Assembly (NCBI GenBank): GCA_958346165.1
Contig: CATVQO010000045.1
Location: forward strand, 1-10,674
Length of the DNA: 10,674 bases
Direction: 5' to 3'
DNA from: an uncultured Collinsella sp.
Lineage (GTDB): Bacteria; Actinomycetota; Coriobacteriia; Coriobacteriales; Coriobacteriaceae
Part shown: positions 1 through 6,238 of the stretch, one piece after another
How positions within the stretch are numbered: position 1 is the first letter of the stretch
How the letters are laid out: every line of letters begins with the position of its first letter
Made by a program: the position numbers and the translations under genes
Notes under the pieces: generated by a model
What the model was told of the DNA's origin: nothing
The model's input: only the letters and a program-made list of their open reading frames with translations
Databases searched by the model: none

Positions 1-382
1 TTTGCAGCGCAAGGCCGGCGACGGCTTCGACGGTAATCTCGCGGTCGAGCGTGGCAATGCCGTATGCCATGGCAAGAACCGAGCCCATGAGCGGGCAGAT
101 GAGCATGGCGCCCACGATGGCGATGTCCGAATCGATATCGAGGCCGATGCTTGCGATGAGCATGGCGATGATGAGGATACACAGGTGAGAGCCAGTCAGA
201 CGCGCGCCGTTTACAAAACGCTTGCGGATCACGTGATAGGGCGCGCGTCCCTCGCGAATGTTGAACGCGCGCTTTAAAAAGCGACCAGCCTGCTCGGCAG
301 CCTCACTATGGGCGGGGCGGATGCCGTGGCGCCGGTGATGGCGTTCGCGTAGTCGCTTGATCTGTTGTTTGTCGAGTTCCAT
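1..382 (-). CDS. DUF389 family membrane protein, N-terminal part (truncated by window edge)
   Basis: Reading the minus strand from the ATG at 382-380 gives 127 open codons with no stop before the left edge. The first ~60 residues are basic and soluble (about eleven of the first 25 are Arg, Lys or His). A hydrophobic segment follows (residues ~63-82, ending LIASIGLDIDS), then the stretch IVGAMLICPLMGSVL at ~89-103. The pattern 'A-S-I-G-L then I/V-G-A-M-L-I-x-P-L-M' is the hallmark of the DUF389/TIGR00341 membrane family, whose function is not established. Full members are usually 300 aa or more, so most of the gene lies outside. A GAGGTGG-like Shine-Dalgarno lies just upstream of the ATG on the minus strand. 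The gene is divergent from the surface-protein gene and shares the 383-689 spacer with it. Family assignment is from recalled sequence pattern. Confidence 0.8.
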   Translation of the reverse strand, partial: MELDKQQIKRLRERHHRRHGIRPAHSEAAEQAGRFLKRAFNIREGRAPYHVIRKRFVNGARLTGSHLCILIIAMLIASIGLDIDSDIAIVGAMLICPLMGSVLAMAYGIATLDREITVEAVAGLALQ

Positions 383-648
383 GTCCACCTCGTTCCAGCG
401 CGGTCCGCGCAACGCGCCCGTTGTCCTAACTCTACACCGTGGCGGGCGGGGTGTCTGTTGGATGCGGAATCCGATAGGGCTGGATGACGCGGGAGCAAAT
501 GCAAATCACAGGCTCAATTCCATCCCGCGAAAATATGATGCGCCAGCTCCTTCAAATGTGACGAAATTGTGAAGCACAGGAGCACGAATTTCAAAAAAAC
601 GCTGGTCGCCAATGTTGCGCAACAGAATTCAAAAATCGACAGCTACCG

Positions 649-678
649 TTTGATACGTATGGATACATCCGTGTCAAA
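649..678. promoter_or_regulatory. 30-bp imperfect palindrome upstream of the surface-protein gene (candidate operator or leader hairpin)
   Basis: Pairing position 649 with 678 and moving inward, 12 of 15 positions are complementary, with mismatches at 654/673 (a G-T wobble if RNA), 658/669 and 662/665. The outer arms are TTTGATACG (649-657) and CGTGTCAAA (670-678). The right arm ends in the A's that begin the Shine-Dalgarno AAAGGGAG (676-683). It could be a dimeric repressor site near the promoter, or an mRNA hairpin limiting ribosome access. The sequence alone does not decide between them. Confidence 0.5.
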
Positions 679-683
679 GGGAG
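676..683 (+). promoter_or_regulatory. Ribosome binding site of the surface-protein gene
   Basis: AAAGGGAG lies 6 nt before the ATG at 690 and fixes that start. Its first three bases are part of the right arm of the 649-678 palindrome. Confidence 0.8.
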
Positions 684-689
684 AAAGCC

Positions 690-3600
690 ATGGCAAACTA
701 CAGTCCACAACACTTTGAGCCTCGGGCCAAGGCCGTCAACGTCAAGGGCGTTGCCAACCGCGCCGTCGCAACCGTTTTGACGGCGGGCCTCATCGCTCAG
801 CCGCTCATGTCGCCGCTGGCGGCAATCGCCGCACCGTCAACCGATAACGGCGATTCTGTTCAGGGGGGGGGTAGTTCTGTAGAGAATACCGTTGCCGCCG
901 GTAACCAAGCGGTCGTAAAGACGGCTGCCCAGCTGGCCGAGGAGTCGGCAAAGCAGCTCAAGGACGCTCAGGCCGCCTACGATGCCGCCCAGAAGAAGGC
1001 CGACGCGGCGGGCCAGTCTCAAAAGCAGGCGCAGCAGCAAAAGAATCAGGCCTCGCAGGCTGTGAGCGACAACGAAATCGAGCAGAACGCAGCAGAAGTC
1101 GCCGCGCTCCAGGAGAAGATTGACGAGCTCAAAGCCGCCGTCGAAAAGACCGAGCAGCAGCAGAAGAAGCTGGGCGACCTGAACGATCAGCTCGATCAAG
1201 CCAACAAGAGTGTCGAGGATAAGACCCAGGCGCTCAAGGATGCCAAGGCAAAGCAGGATGAGGCCAAGAAGGCCCTCGATGATGCCCAGGCCAAGCTCGA
1301 GGCCATGGGTATGGACGAGTACGAGGTCGCCAAGAAGGCCGTCGAGGACGCGCAGGCAAAGCTCGATGACGCCAATAAGGCCGTTGCTACTGCACAGGCC
1401 AATCTGGACCAGGCCAAGGCCGCCGAGGCCAGTGCTCAGCAGGAAAAGAAGGACACCGAGGCCGCTCTGACTTCCGCCCAAGCCAAGAAGCAGGAGACTG
1501 CCGCTGCTCTCGCAGCCGCAACCACCGCGCGCGATAACGCCCAGCAGAAGTTCAACCAGGCGCAGGCCGCGCTCGATGCTGCCGTCTCGGGTACGGGTGT
1601 CGACCTGAGTGCGCTTGAGGCCGCCAAGATCGCTGCTGCTGGTGAGCTCAAGACCGCGCAGGCGGAGCTCAATGCCGCGACGGATGCCGACGCCACCGCA
1701 CAGACAAATCTGCAGGCCGCCCAGGCTGCCGTCGCTGCCGCGCAGGAGAAGGCCAACGCCGCCAACGCTGCTGTGGCATCTGCCCAGTCTGCATACGATG
1801 CGGCAAACAAGGAGTACAAGGACGCGGCCAGTAAGCGTGACGCCGCGAAGACGGCATACGAGCAGGCCCAGCAGACCGAGGCCGACAAGAAGGCTGAGTA
1901 CGATAAGCTTGTCGAAGTTCGCAAGCAGAAGCGCAGCGAGTGGGAGGCAGCCTGCGCCGCTTCGAACGCCGCGGAAAAGGCTTATGACGCTGCTAATGCC
2001 CAGGTTGAGGCTCTTGAGCAGCAGATTGCAGACCTAAAGTCCAACATGACCGTTGACCAGGAAGTCATCAGTCAGGGTATGTTCGGCTTCATGAACTACA
2101 TCATCGGCGGCAGCCAGTTCACAGCCACGCAGAAAAAGAACGCCCAGGAAGCCGTATCGATGCTGACCGGTGCCGCTGACAAGGCCGAATGGTATGACCA
2201 GTACGTCGATCATGACATGTCTCGCGACACCAACCCGCTCTCCCTGGAGCAGATGCGCAACGCCTTGACATATCTCGACACCCAGAACAACCTCCGCAAG
2301 GCGAACGGTCAGTCGGCGCTCAGCGTCAGCCTCCGCATGACTGCGGCAGCCGCCCTTAATGTATCATATTCATCGAACATCTGGGGACACTCGGGCTGCT
2401 ACTGGGACAATGGAGAAAATCTTGCCGGCGGCGGCGGTGCATATACCGGCGGCGAGACCGAGGATACGCTTGGCTGGCCATATACCGGTCTCTACACTCA
2501 GGAAAAAGAGGCATTCGATAAGTACGTCGAGAAGAATAGTGACCTTGGGAACCATCGATATGATTCCTACTATATCTACCAGCACTACAGCAGCATCTAC
2601 CATGAGTGCGGACACTATCTCAACATCATCGATGCCGGCACGAAGGCTATCGGCATCGCGACTGGTAGCGGTAAGAACACCGATTCCGAGGTAACAATCT
2701 TCGATTACAGCTCTTTTGACAGTGAGGCTGATTTCACTGTCTCCGAGTTCAAGAAGCTCCTGAACGACTACATCGATTCCGCATACAACGCAGGCGGCAC
2801 GCAGGAGCAGAAGGAGCAGCTGAAGCAGCTTCAGAATAAGCTGGCGGAAGCGCAGAAGACCTTCGGTACTACCAAGGAAGCTTACTTTGCAGCGGTAAAT
2901 AAGCAGGATGCGGCACATGACGCCTATACCGCAGCAGACACGAACGTGAACGCAGCCAAGGGCGAGTACGAGAAGGCAAAGTCCGGCACAGCCGCTGCAA
3001 AGACGGCATACGACGCCGCGAAGGACGCGCTCGGCGGAATCGACATCGAGTCCCTCAAGCAGAACCTCGATGCTGCAAAGTCCGAGGCCGCTACTGCCCA
3101 GGCGGCTCTCGATAAGGCAAACGCCACGCTTGCTGACAGCAAGACGAAGGCAGCTGAGGCCGCTGCTCGAAAGGCGAAGGCTCGCAGCGCCCGCGATGCC
3201 GCCAAGGCAAAGTCTGAACAGGCCAATGAGGCGTATGACAACGCCACGGCTTCGGTCAAGGACTTTGCCGCCAAGCGCGATGCCGCCAAGACGGATCTTG
3301 CGAACAAGCAGGGCACGCTTAACGATGCCAAGAAGGCCGACGACACTGCCCAGGCTGGCGTTGACAAGGCTCAGGCCGCAGATGTGCACGCCGCAACCGC
3401 TCTTTCGGGCGCCAAGCAGGCAGTTGCCGCCAAGACGCAGACCCTGTCCGACGCACAGGCGAAGGCCAAGGCCGCCGAGGACGAGCTTGCCACCGCAAAC
3501 AAGGCCTTCGAGCGCTTCGCCGGCGCTCAGAAGGCGGTCGACGACGCCAAGACCGCCTATGACGCTGCCGTGGCCAGTGTCGCCGATGCCCAGAAGCAGC

Positions 3601-4142
3601 TCGAGGCCGCCAACGAAGCCGTCGTCGATGCGAACCTCGATATCGTCAAGGCCAAGGCAGAGCTTGCCAACGACGAGGCACTCAAGGCCGATCTTGAGGC
3701 TGTCGACCACAAGGCATCCCTTGCCGCGGGCACGACGGGCAACGAGAAGCTGGTCAAGCTGAACGCTGCCTACGCTCGCTATAAGGCTGCCGTCGATGCC
3801 GCCGCTGGTCTCAAGGCTGCTCTGAGCGATGCCGATGCCAAGCTGTCCGATGCCAACGACGCCTATGCCGCCGCGCTGGCTGAGCTTGGCGATGCCAAGG
3901 ATGCCCTGGCTGCCGCGCAGGCCGAGTACGACAAGTATCATCCCAAGGCTGAGCCGCAGGCCAAGCCTCAGGTTGCACAGGCTGCTGCAAAGGCTCCTGT
4001 CGCCAAGAAGAAGGCAACGTCGGCCGCGCTCGCCCAAACTGGCGACAATTCCGCTCTTGCGGGCGAGGTGTTCGTCATCGGCGGTATCACCCTCGTGGCC
4101 GCTGGTGTGACGCTGAGCGATCGTCGTCGCAAGCAGATGTAG
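690..4142 (+). CDS. Large cell-wall-anchored surface protein: coiled coil - CAP/SCP domain - coiled coil, LAQTG sorting signal
   Basis: 1150 aa, predicted exported and sortase-attached. A long signal peptide has a basic n-region (R12, K14, K19, R24), a hydrophobic core at ~25-47 and an A-I-A-A-type cleavage site near 47-49. A Gly/Ser linker (58-63) is encoded by a nine-G run. Residues ~78-450 and ~704-1082 are Ala/Lys/Asp/Gln-rich heptad coiled coils of nearly equal length. Between them, ~500-680 is a CAP (SCP/PR-1) domain: H567 in GHSGC, E576 in GENLAGG, and E639 and H642 in YHECGHYLNI match the family's His/Glu cleft residues. C570 and C640 flank the cleft and could form a disulfide; the only other Cys is C422. 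The C-terminus has a Pro/Lys/Ala spacer, LAQTGD at 1114-1119, a hydrophobic span and RRRKQM, the classic three-part sorting signal. The ligand or host target cannot be told from sequence. AAAGGGAG supports the ATG. Confidence 0.93.
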   Translation: MANYSPQHFEPRAKAVNVKGVANRAVATVLTAGLIAQPLMSPLAAIAAPSTDNGDSVQGGGSSVENTVAAGNQAVVKTAAQLAEESAKQLKDAQAAYDAAQKKADAAGQSQKQAQQQKNQASQAVSDNEIEQNAAEVAALQEKIDELKAAVEKTEQQQKKLGDLNDQLDQANKSVEDKTQALKDAKAKQDEAKKALDDAQAKLEAMGMDEYEVAKKAVEDAQAKLDDANKAVATAQANLDQAKAAEASAQQEKKDTEAALTSAQAKKQETAAALAAATTARDNAQQKFNQAQAALDAAVSGTGVDLSALEAAKIAAAGELKTAQAELNAATDADATAQTNLQAAQAAVAAAQEKANAANAAVASAQSAYDAANKEYKDAASKRDAAKTAYEQAQQTEADKKAEYDKLVEVRKQKRSEWEAACAASNAAEKAYDAANAQVEALEQQIADLKSNMTVDQEVISQGMFGFMNYIIGGSQFTATQKKNAQEAVSMLTGAADKAEWYDQYVDHDMSRDTNPLSLEQMRNALTYLDTQNNLRKANGQSALSVSLRMTAAAALNVSYSSNIWGHSGCYWDNGENLAGGGGAYTGGETEDTLGWPYTGLYTQEKEAFDKYVEKNSDLGNHRYDSYYIYQHYSSIYHECGHYLNIIDAGTKAIGIATGSGKNTDSEVTIFDYSSFDSEADFTVSEFKKLLNDYIDSAYNAGGTQEQKEQLKQLQNKLAEAQKTFGTTKEAYFAAVNKQDAAHDAYTAADTNVNAAKGEYEKAKSGTAAAKTAYDAAKDALGGIDIESLKQNLDAAKSEAATAQAALDKANATLADSKTKAAEAAARKAKARSARDAAKAKSEQANEAYDNATASVKDFAAKRDAAKTDLANKQGTLNDAKKADDTAQAGVDKAQAADVHAATALSGAKQAVAAKTQTLSDAQAKAKAAEDELATANKAFERFAGAQKAVDDAKTAYDAAVASVADAQKQLEAANEAVVDANLDIVKAKAELANDEALKADLEAVDHKASLAAGTTGNEKLVKLNAAYARYKAAVDAAAGLKAALSDADAKLSDANDAYAAALAELGDAKDALAAAQAEYDKYHPKAEPQAKPQVAQAAAKAPVAKKKATSAALAQTGDNSALAGEVFVIGGITLVAAGVTLSDRRRKQM
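863..871 (+). repeat. Run of nine G inside the surface-protein gene (candidate slipped-strand switch)
   Basis: Nine consecutive G start at the third base of codon 58 and run into codon 61, just after the signal peptide. As given, the frame stays open (Q-G-G-G-S-S). With ten G the next codon is TAG. With eight G the frame reads V-V-L and then TAG. Either one-base change therefore ends translation within four codons of the tract. Confidence 0.9.
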
Positions 4143-4208
4143 CGTTTCGAGCGTAGTTTCTGCAACGAACTTCAATTCATAACGGGACCGTCTCGTTAGC
4201 CAAACGAT

Positions 4209-4255
4209 AAGGCCGGCGCGCTGTTAAACGCAGCGCGCCGGCCTTTCTTTGTTTC
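4209..4255 (+). terminator. Intrinsic terminator of the surface-protein gene
   Basis: A perfect 15-bp stem, AAGGCCGGCGCGCTG (4209-4223) with CAGCGCGCCGGCCTT (4231-4245), has a 7-nt loop TTAAACG and a T-rich tail TCTTTGTTTC (4246-4255). It lies 66 bp after the TAG at 4140-4142. Confidence 0.93.
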
Positions 4256-4261
4256 GATATC

Positions 4262-4301
4262 AAAAAGCCCGGTCGGCAGCCGCAAAAGCTACCGACCGGG
4301 C
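4262..4301 (-). terminator. Intrinsic terminator of the OPT transporter gene
   Basis: On the minus strand a 10-bp GC-rich stem pairs GCCCGGTCGG (4267-4276, plus-strand sequence) with CCGACCGGGC (4292-4301). It continues inward after one mismatch with three more pairs around a 7-nt loop. The minus-strand transcript then reads TTTTTG (4266-4261). It starts 41 bp past the transporter stop and stands tail-to-tail with the 4209-4255 terminator. Confidence 0.9.
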
Positions 4302-4342
4302 AAGCCGTAGGCAATATGGTCGCTGTCGAGCGGCCGCTCGAC

Positions 4343-6046
4343 TTAGCCCAGCAGGCTCAGGCCCACGGAGACAAACGCCAGGATAACGCCGACGATGGAC
4401 TCGCCGCCCAGCAGGCCGCTGGCGACGACCAGGCCCTGCTCCTGGAAGGCGGCGTCCTTGGCGGCCTTTTCCTCGTCCGAAAGACCGGCCTCGGCGTCGC
4501 GGTGTGCGGCCCACTTGTCGTAGGCGAGCTTAACGCAGGAGCCCAGGAAAGCCGTGAGCGACATATAGAACGGCAGGTACACGCCCAGACCGATCATCAT
4601 GGCCGGAATGCCGAGCCAGTACATGACGATGCCGGCGATAAAGCCGCCCGCAAACCACGGCACGCTCGGGATGCCCGAGACCATGGTGGCGACGACGCTT
4701 GCCTGCGCGGCAACAAAGCTCTTGTCGGGGCCAAAGGCGTCCGGGCCATAGGCGGTGACGAGCGCGACCATGACGGCTGCGGCGACCAGGGCGCCCACGA
4801 TGCCGCCGATGGCTTGGCCGATCCACTGCGCACGCGGGTTGGTGCCCAGCACGGCGCCGGCCTTAAAGTCGTTCATGACGTCGCCCGCAAGGCCGCACGC
4901 CACGGCAACGATGCCGGCGATAAAGAACAGCTTGACCTGAGCGATCTGTGCGAAGGCAGCCACGATGAGCATGACGATGAGGCCAAAGATCTCCATGGGG
5001 TCGATACCCGTCTGGCCGCAGCTCTGCGCACTCATGATGGTGGTGACAAAGGTGAACAACGTGACGATGACAGCCGGGACGGGACCAAGGTCGAGCGCGA
5101 TGGCGACGATCACGGCGATGGCGGCAGCGCCCAGGCCGATGATGCCGGCGTCGAGCTTAAGGGAGCCCGAGATGAGCGACTGCTCGTCGGTGTCGGTGGA
5201 GCTGTCGGCAGCAAGACCGCGGACGATGCCGGCGACCTGCGGCAGGATGTCCTTGAGGACGACGGCAACGCCAAAGCCCATCATGAGGCCCATACCCAGG
5301 GACTTAACAATGCCCTGTGCGGTCACAACGTCGAACAGACCGGCAGCGGTGCCGCCCACGATGATGCCAAAGTTGCCCAACAGGGCGCCGGCAAACCAGA
5401 AAGCGACCGGGGCGAAGCCCACGAGGAAGCCGATGGACAGCAGCATGGGCGAGTTGTAGATGGCAAAGGTCACGCCGGGGATGTTGAGCGTGCACAGCAT
5501 GCTGGGCACCACGCCCAGGGCGTCGCGCAGCACGCTGTAGATGCCTGCGATGGCCATGGAGCCAAAGAGCTGCTTACCGGTCTTGCCGCCGGCCTCGGTG
5601 GCGCGTAGGGTCTGAGCTGCGGCGTTGCCGGTGGGGAACTCCAGCGCGGCGTCCACGATAAAGTGACGGTGGATGAGCGCGGTGGCCAGCAGGCCCAGGA
5701 TGGTGCCGGCGAGCGCCACGATAAACATGTCGAGCCAGCTGATCTGGTCGGCATAGCCCAGCATCCAGGCGCCCGGGATGGTAAACGCCAGGCCGCCGGC
5801 GACCATGGCGCCCGCGGACATGATGGTGTGGGTGACGTTGGCCTCGTTGAGGCTGGCGTTGCCCATGAGCTTCAGGAAGAACAGCGAGATGACGGCAGCG
5901 AAAATGATTGGCCAGGGGAGGGCGCCCATCTTGAGGGCCGTGTAGGCCGAGCTTGCCGTGATGATCACGCAGCCAAGGACGCCGATGACGACGCCGCGCA
6001 GCGTGAGTTGCCCGCGCATCGAGGCGCGGTTCGAGGGATTGCTCAT
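4343..6046 (-). CDS. OPT family oligopeptide transporter
   Basis: A 567-aa polytopic membrane protein, a normal length for bacterial members of the OPT family (oligopeptide/metal-chelate importers driven by ion gradients). Nearly the whole chain is hydrophobic helices. Family-like segments in order are RGVVIGVLGCVIITASSAY with ALKMG near the N-terminus, NEANVTHTIMSAGAMVAGG at ~67-85, EFPTGNAAAQTLRATEAGG at ~136-154, GDVMNDFKAG then LGTNPRAQ in the second half, and a C-terminal GLVVASGLLGGES motif. A charged loop (~AAHRDAEAGLSDEEKAAK) precedes the last helices. AAAGGAG (6053-6059, minus) 6 nt before the ATG favours M1 over the internal M10. It is single-gene, with its own terminator and a divergent promoter region shared with coaX. 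The exact substrate (peptide or metal chelate) cannot be told from sequence. Confidence 0.92.
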   Translation of the reverse strand: MSNPSNRASMRGQLTLRGVVIGVLGCVIITASSAYTALKMGALPWPIIFAAVISLFFLKLMGNASLNEANVTHTIMSAGAMVAGGLAFTIPGAWMLGYADQISWLDMFIVALAGTILGLLATALIHRHFIVDAALEFPTGNAAAQTLRATEAGGKTGKQLFGSMAIAGIYSVLRDALGVVPSMLCTLNIPGVTFAIYNSPMLLSIGFLVGFAPVAFWFAGALLGNFGIIVGGTAAGLFDVVTAQGIVKSLGMGLMMGFGVAVVLKDILPQVAGIVRGLAADSSTDTDEQSLISGSLKLDAGIIGLGAAAIAVIVAIALDLGPVPAVIVTLFTFVTTIMSAQSCGQTGIDPMEIFGLIVMLIVAAFAQIAQVKLFFIAGIVAVACGLAGDVMNDFKAGAVLGTNPRAQWIGQAIGGIVGALVAAAVMVALVTAYGPDAFGPDKSFVAAQASVVATMVSGIPSVPWFAGGFIAGIVMYWLGIPAMMIGLGVYLPFYMSLTAFLGSCVKLAYDKWAAHRDAEAGLSDEEKAAKDAAFQEQGLVVASGLLGGESIVGVILAFVSVGLSLLG

Positions 6047-6070
6047 ATTGAACTCCTTTGCGTATATCCG

Positions 6071-6109
6071 CTTCCCCCGGGAGCGCCGCTACGGATGCGG
6101 CGCGGGAAG
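6071..6109 (-). promoter_or_regulatory. Stem-loop in the untranslated leader of the OPT transporter gene
   Basis: In plus-strand coordinates an outer stem pairs CTTCCC (6071-6076) with GGGAAG (6104-6109). An inner stem pairs GCGCCGC (6083-6089) with GCGGCGC (6097-6103) around a 7-nt loop, with a 6-nt one-sided bulge at 6077-6082. It lies within the ~100-nt leader expected if transcription starts near 6150 and ends 12 nt before the Shine-Dalgarno. No T-run follows, so it is not an obvious terminator. It matches no riboswitch class I recognise. Confidence 0.4.
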
Positions 6110-6156
6110 TCGGGTTACCAAAGGCCGTCGCGTGAGCTCGCAAACGACCGCGCATC

Positions 6157-6162
6157 AGTATA
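6157..6162 (-). promoter_or_regulatory. Candidate -10 box for the OPT transporter gene
   Basis: TATACT on the minus strand differs from TATAAT at one base. The expected -35 zone (about 6179-6185) has no good TTGACA match, so any promoter here is weak or activator-dependent. It would give a leader of roughly 100 nt. Confidence 0.35.
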
Positions 6163-6172
6163 GCCGCAACCT

Positions 6173-6190
6173 AGTCATTTTGGGATGACT
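6173..6190. promoter_or_regulatory. Inverted repeat between the divergent coaX and OPT promoters
   Basis: AGTCAT (6173-6178) and ATGACT (6185-6190) are a perfect 6-bp inverted repeat with a 6-bp spacer. The symmetry extends outward by a T-G wobble and a further C-G pair. The centre at 6181.5 is close to the midpoint (6184) of the two TATACT boxes, where both -35 regions would lie. Confidence 0.4.
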
Positions 6191-6205
6191 GGTTTAGGTA
6201 GGCGA

Positions 6206-6211
6206 TATACT
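6206..6211 (+). promoter_or_regulatory. Candidate -10 box for coaX
   Basis: TATACT on the plus strand has a poor -35 (TTGGGA at 6180-6185 is 20 bp away). Transcription would start near 6218, about 20 nt before the ATG at 6239. This is another reason to reject the longer reading frame from 6185, which would start upstream of this box. Confidence 0.4.
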
Positions 6212-6222
6212 GCTGGGCAGAC

Positions 6223-6230
6223 GAAAGGAG
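6223..6230 (+). promoter_or_regulatory. Ribosome binding site deciding the coaX start
   Basis: GAAAGGAG lies 8 nt before the ATG at 6239. No comparable site precedes the upstream in-frame ATG at 6185. Confidence 0.85.
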
Positions 6231-6238
6231 CGCCGACG

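Larger units (their letters stand above)
383..689. other. Divergent intergenic region between the DUF389 and surface-protein genes
   Basis: This 307-bp stretch has no convincing gene. For the leftward gene a weak promoter could be CAGACA (452-457) and TAGAGT (429-434), read on the minus strand with 17-bp spacing. For the rightward gene I find no confident -35/-10 pair; TCGACA at 636-641 is the best -35-like hexamer but lacks a good partner. The right part (540-680) is clearly richer in A+T than its surroundings and includes a run of seven A at 593-599 and the octamer TTGCGCAA at 615-622. A 30-bp imperfect palindrome at 649-678 is listed separately. Confidence 0.6.

Noticed and set aside
2..277. 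91-codon plus-strand frame at the left edge
   Set aside because: Shadow of the DUF389 gene read on the minus strand, whose conserved membrane motifs are clear.
837..1481. 214-codon leucine-rich frame on the minus strand
   Set aside because: Its apparent membrane character arises because antisense of Ala/Lys/Gln/Asp codons reads as Leu/Gly/Val. The plus-strand protein has full signal peptide and domain support.
690..4142. SMC or other chromosome-partition ATPase, suggested by coil-globule-coil layout
   Set aside because: There is no Walker A or ABC signature at either end; a signal peptide and sorting signal are present, and the central domain is CAP rather than an SMC hinge.
2370..4175. 601-codon open frame on the minus strand opposite the surface gene
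   Set aside because: It is the antisense shadow of the Ala/Lys/Asp coiled coil: Leu/Gly/Ser/Arg-rich low-complexity protein with no domain, no ribosome binding site, and crossing codons of a well-supported gene.
4316..5608. 430-codon plus-strand frame across the OPT gene
   Set aside because: His/Asp/Gly/Ala-rich composition typical of antisense to GC-rich membrane genes. It also starts just downstream of a terminator and is opposite a recognisable OPT protein.
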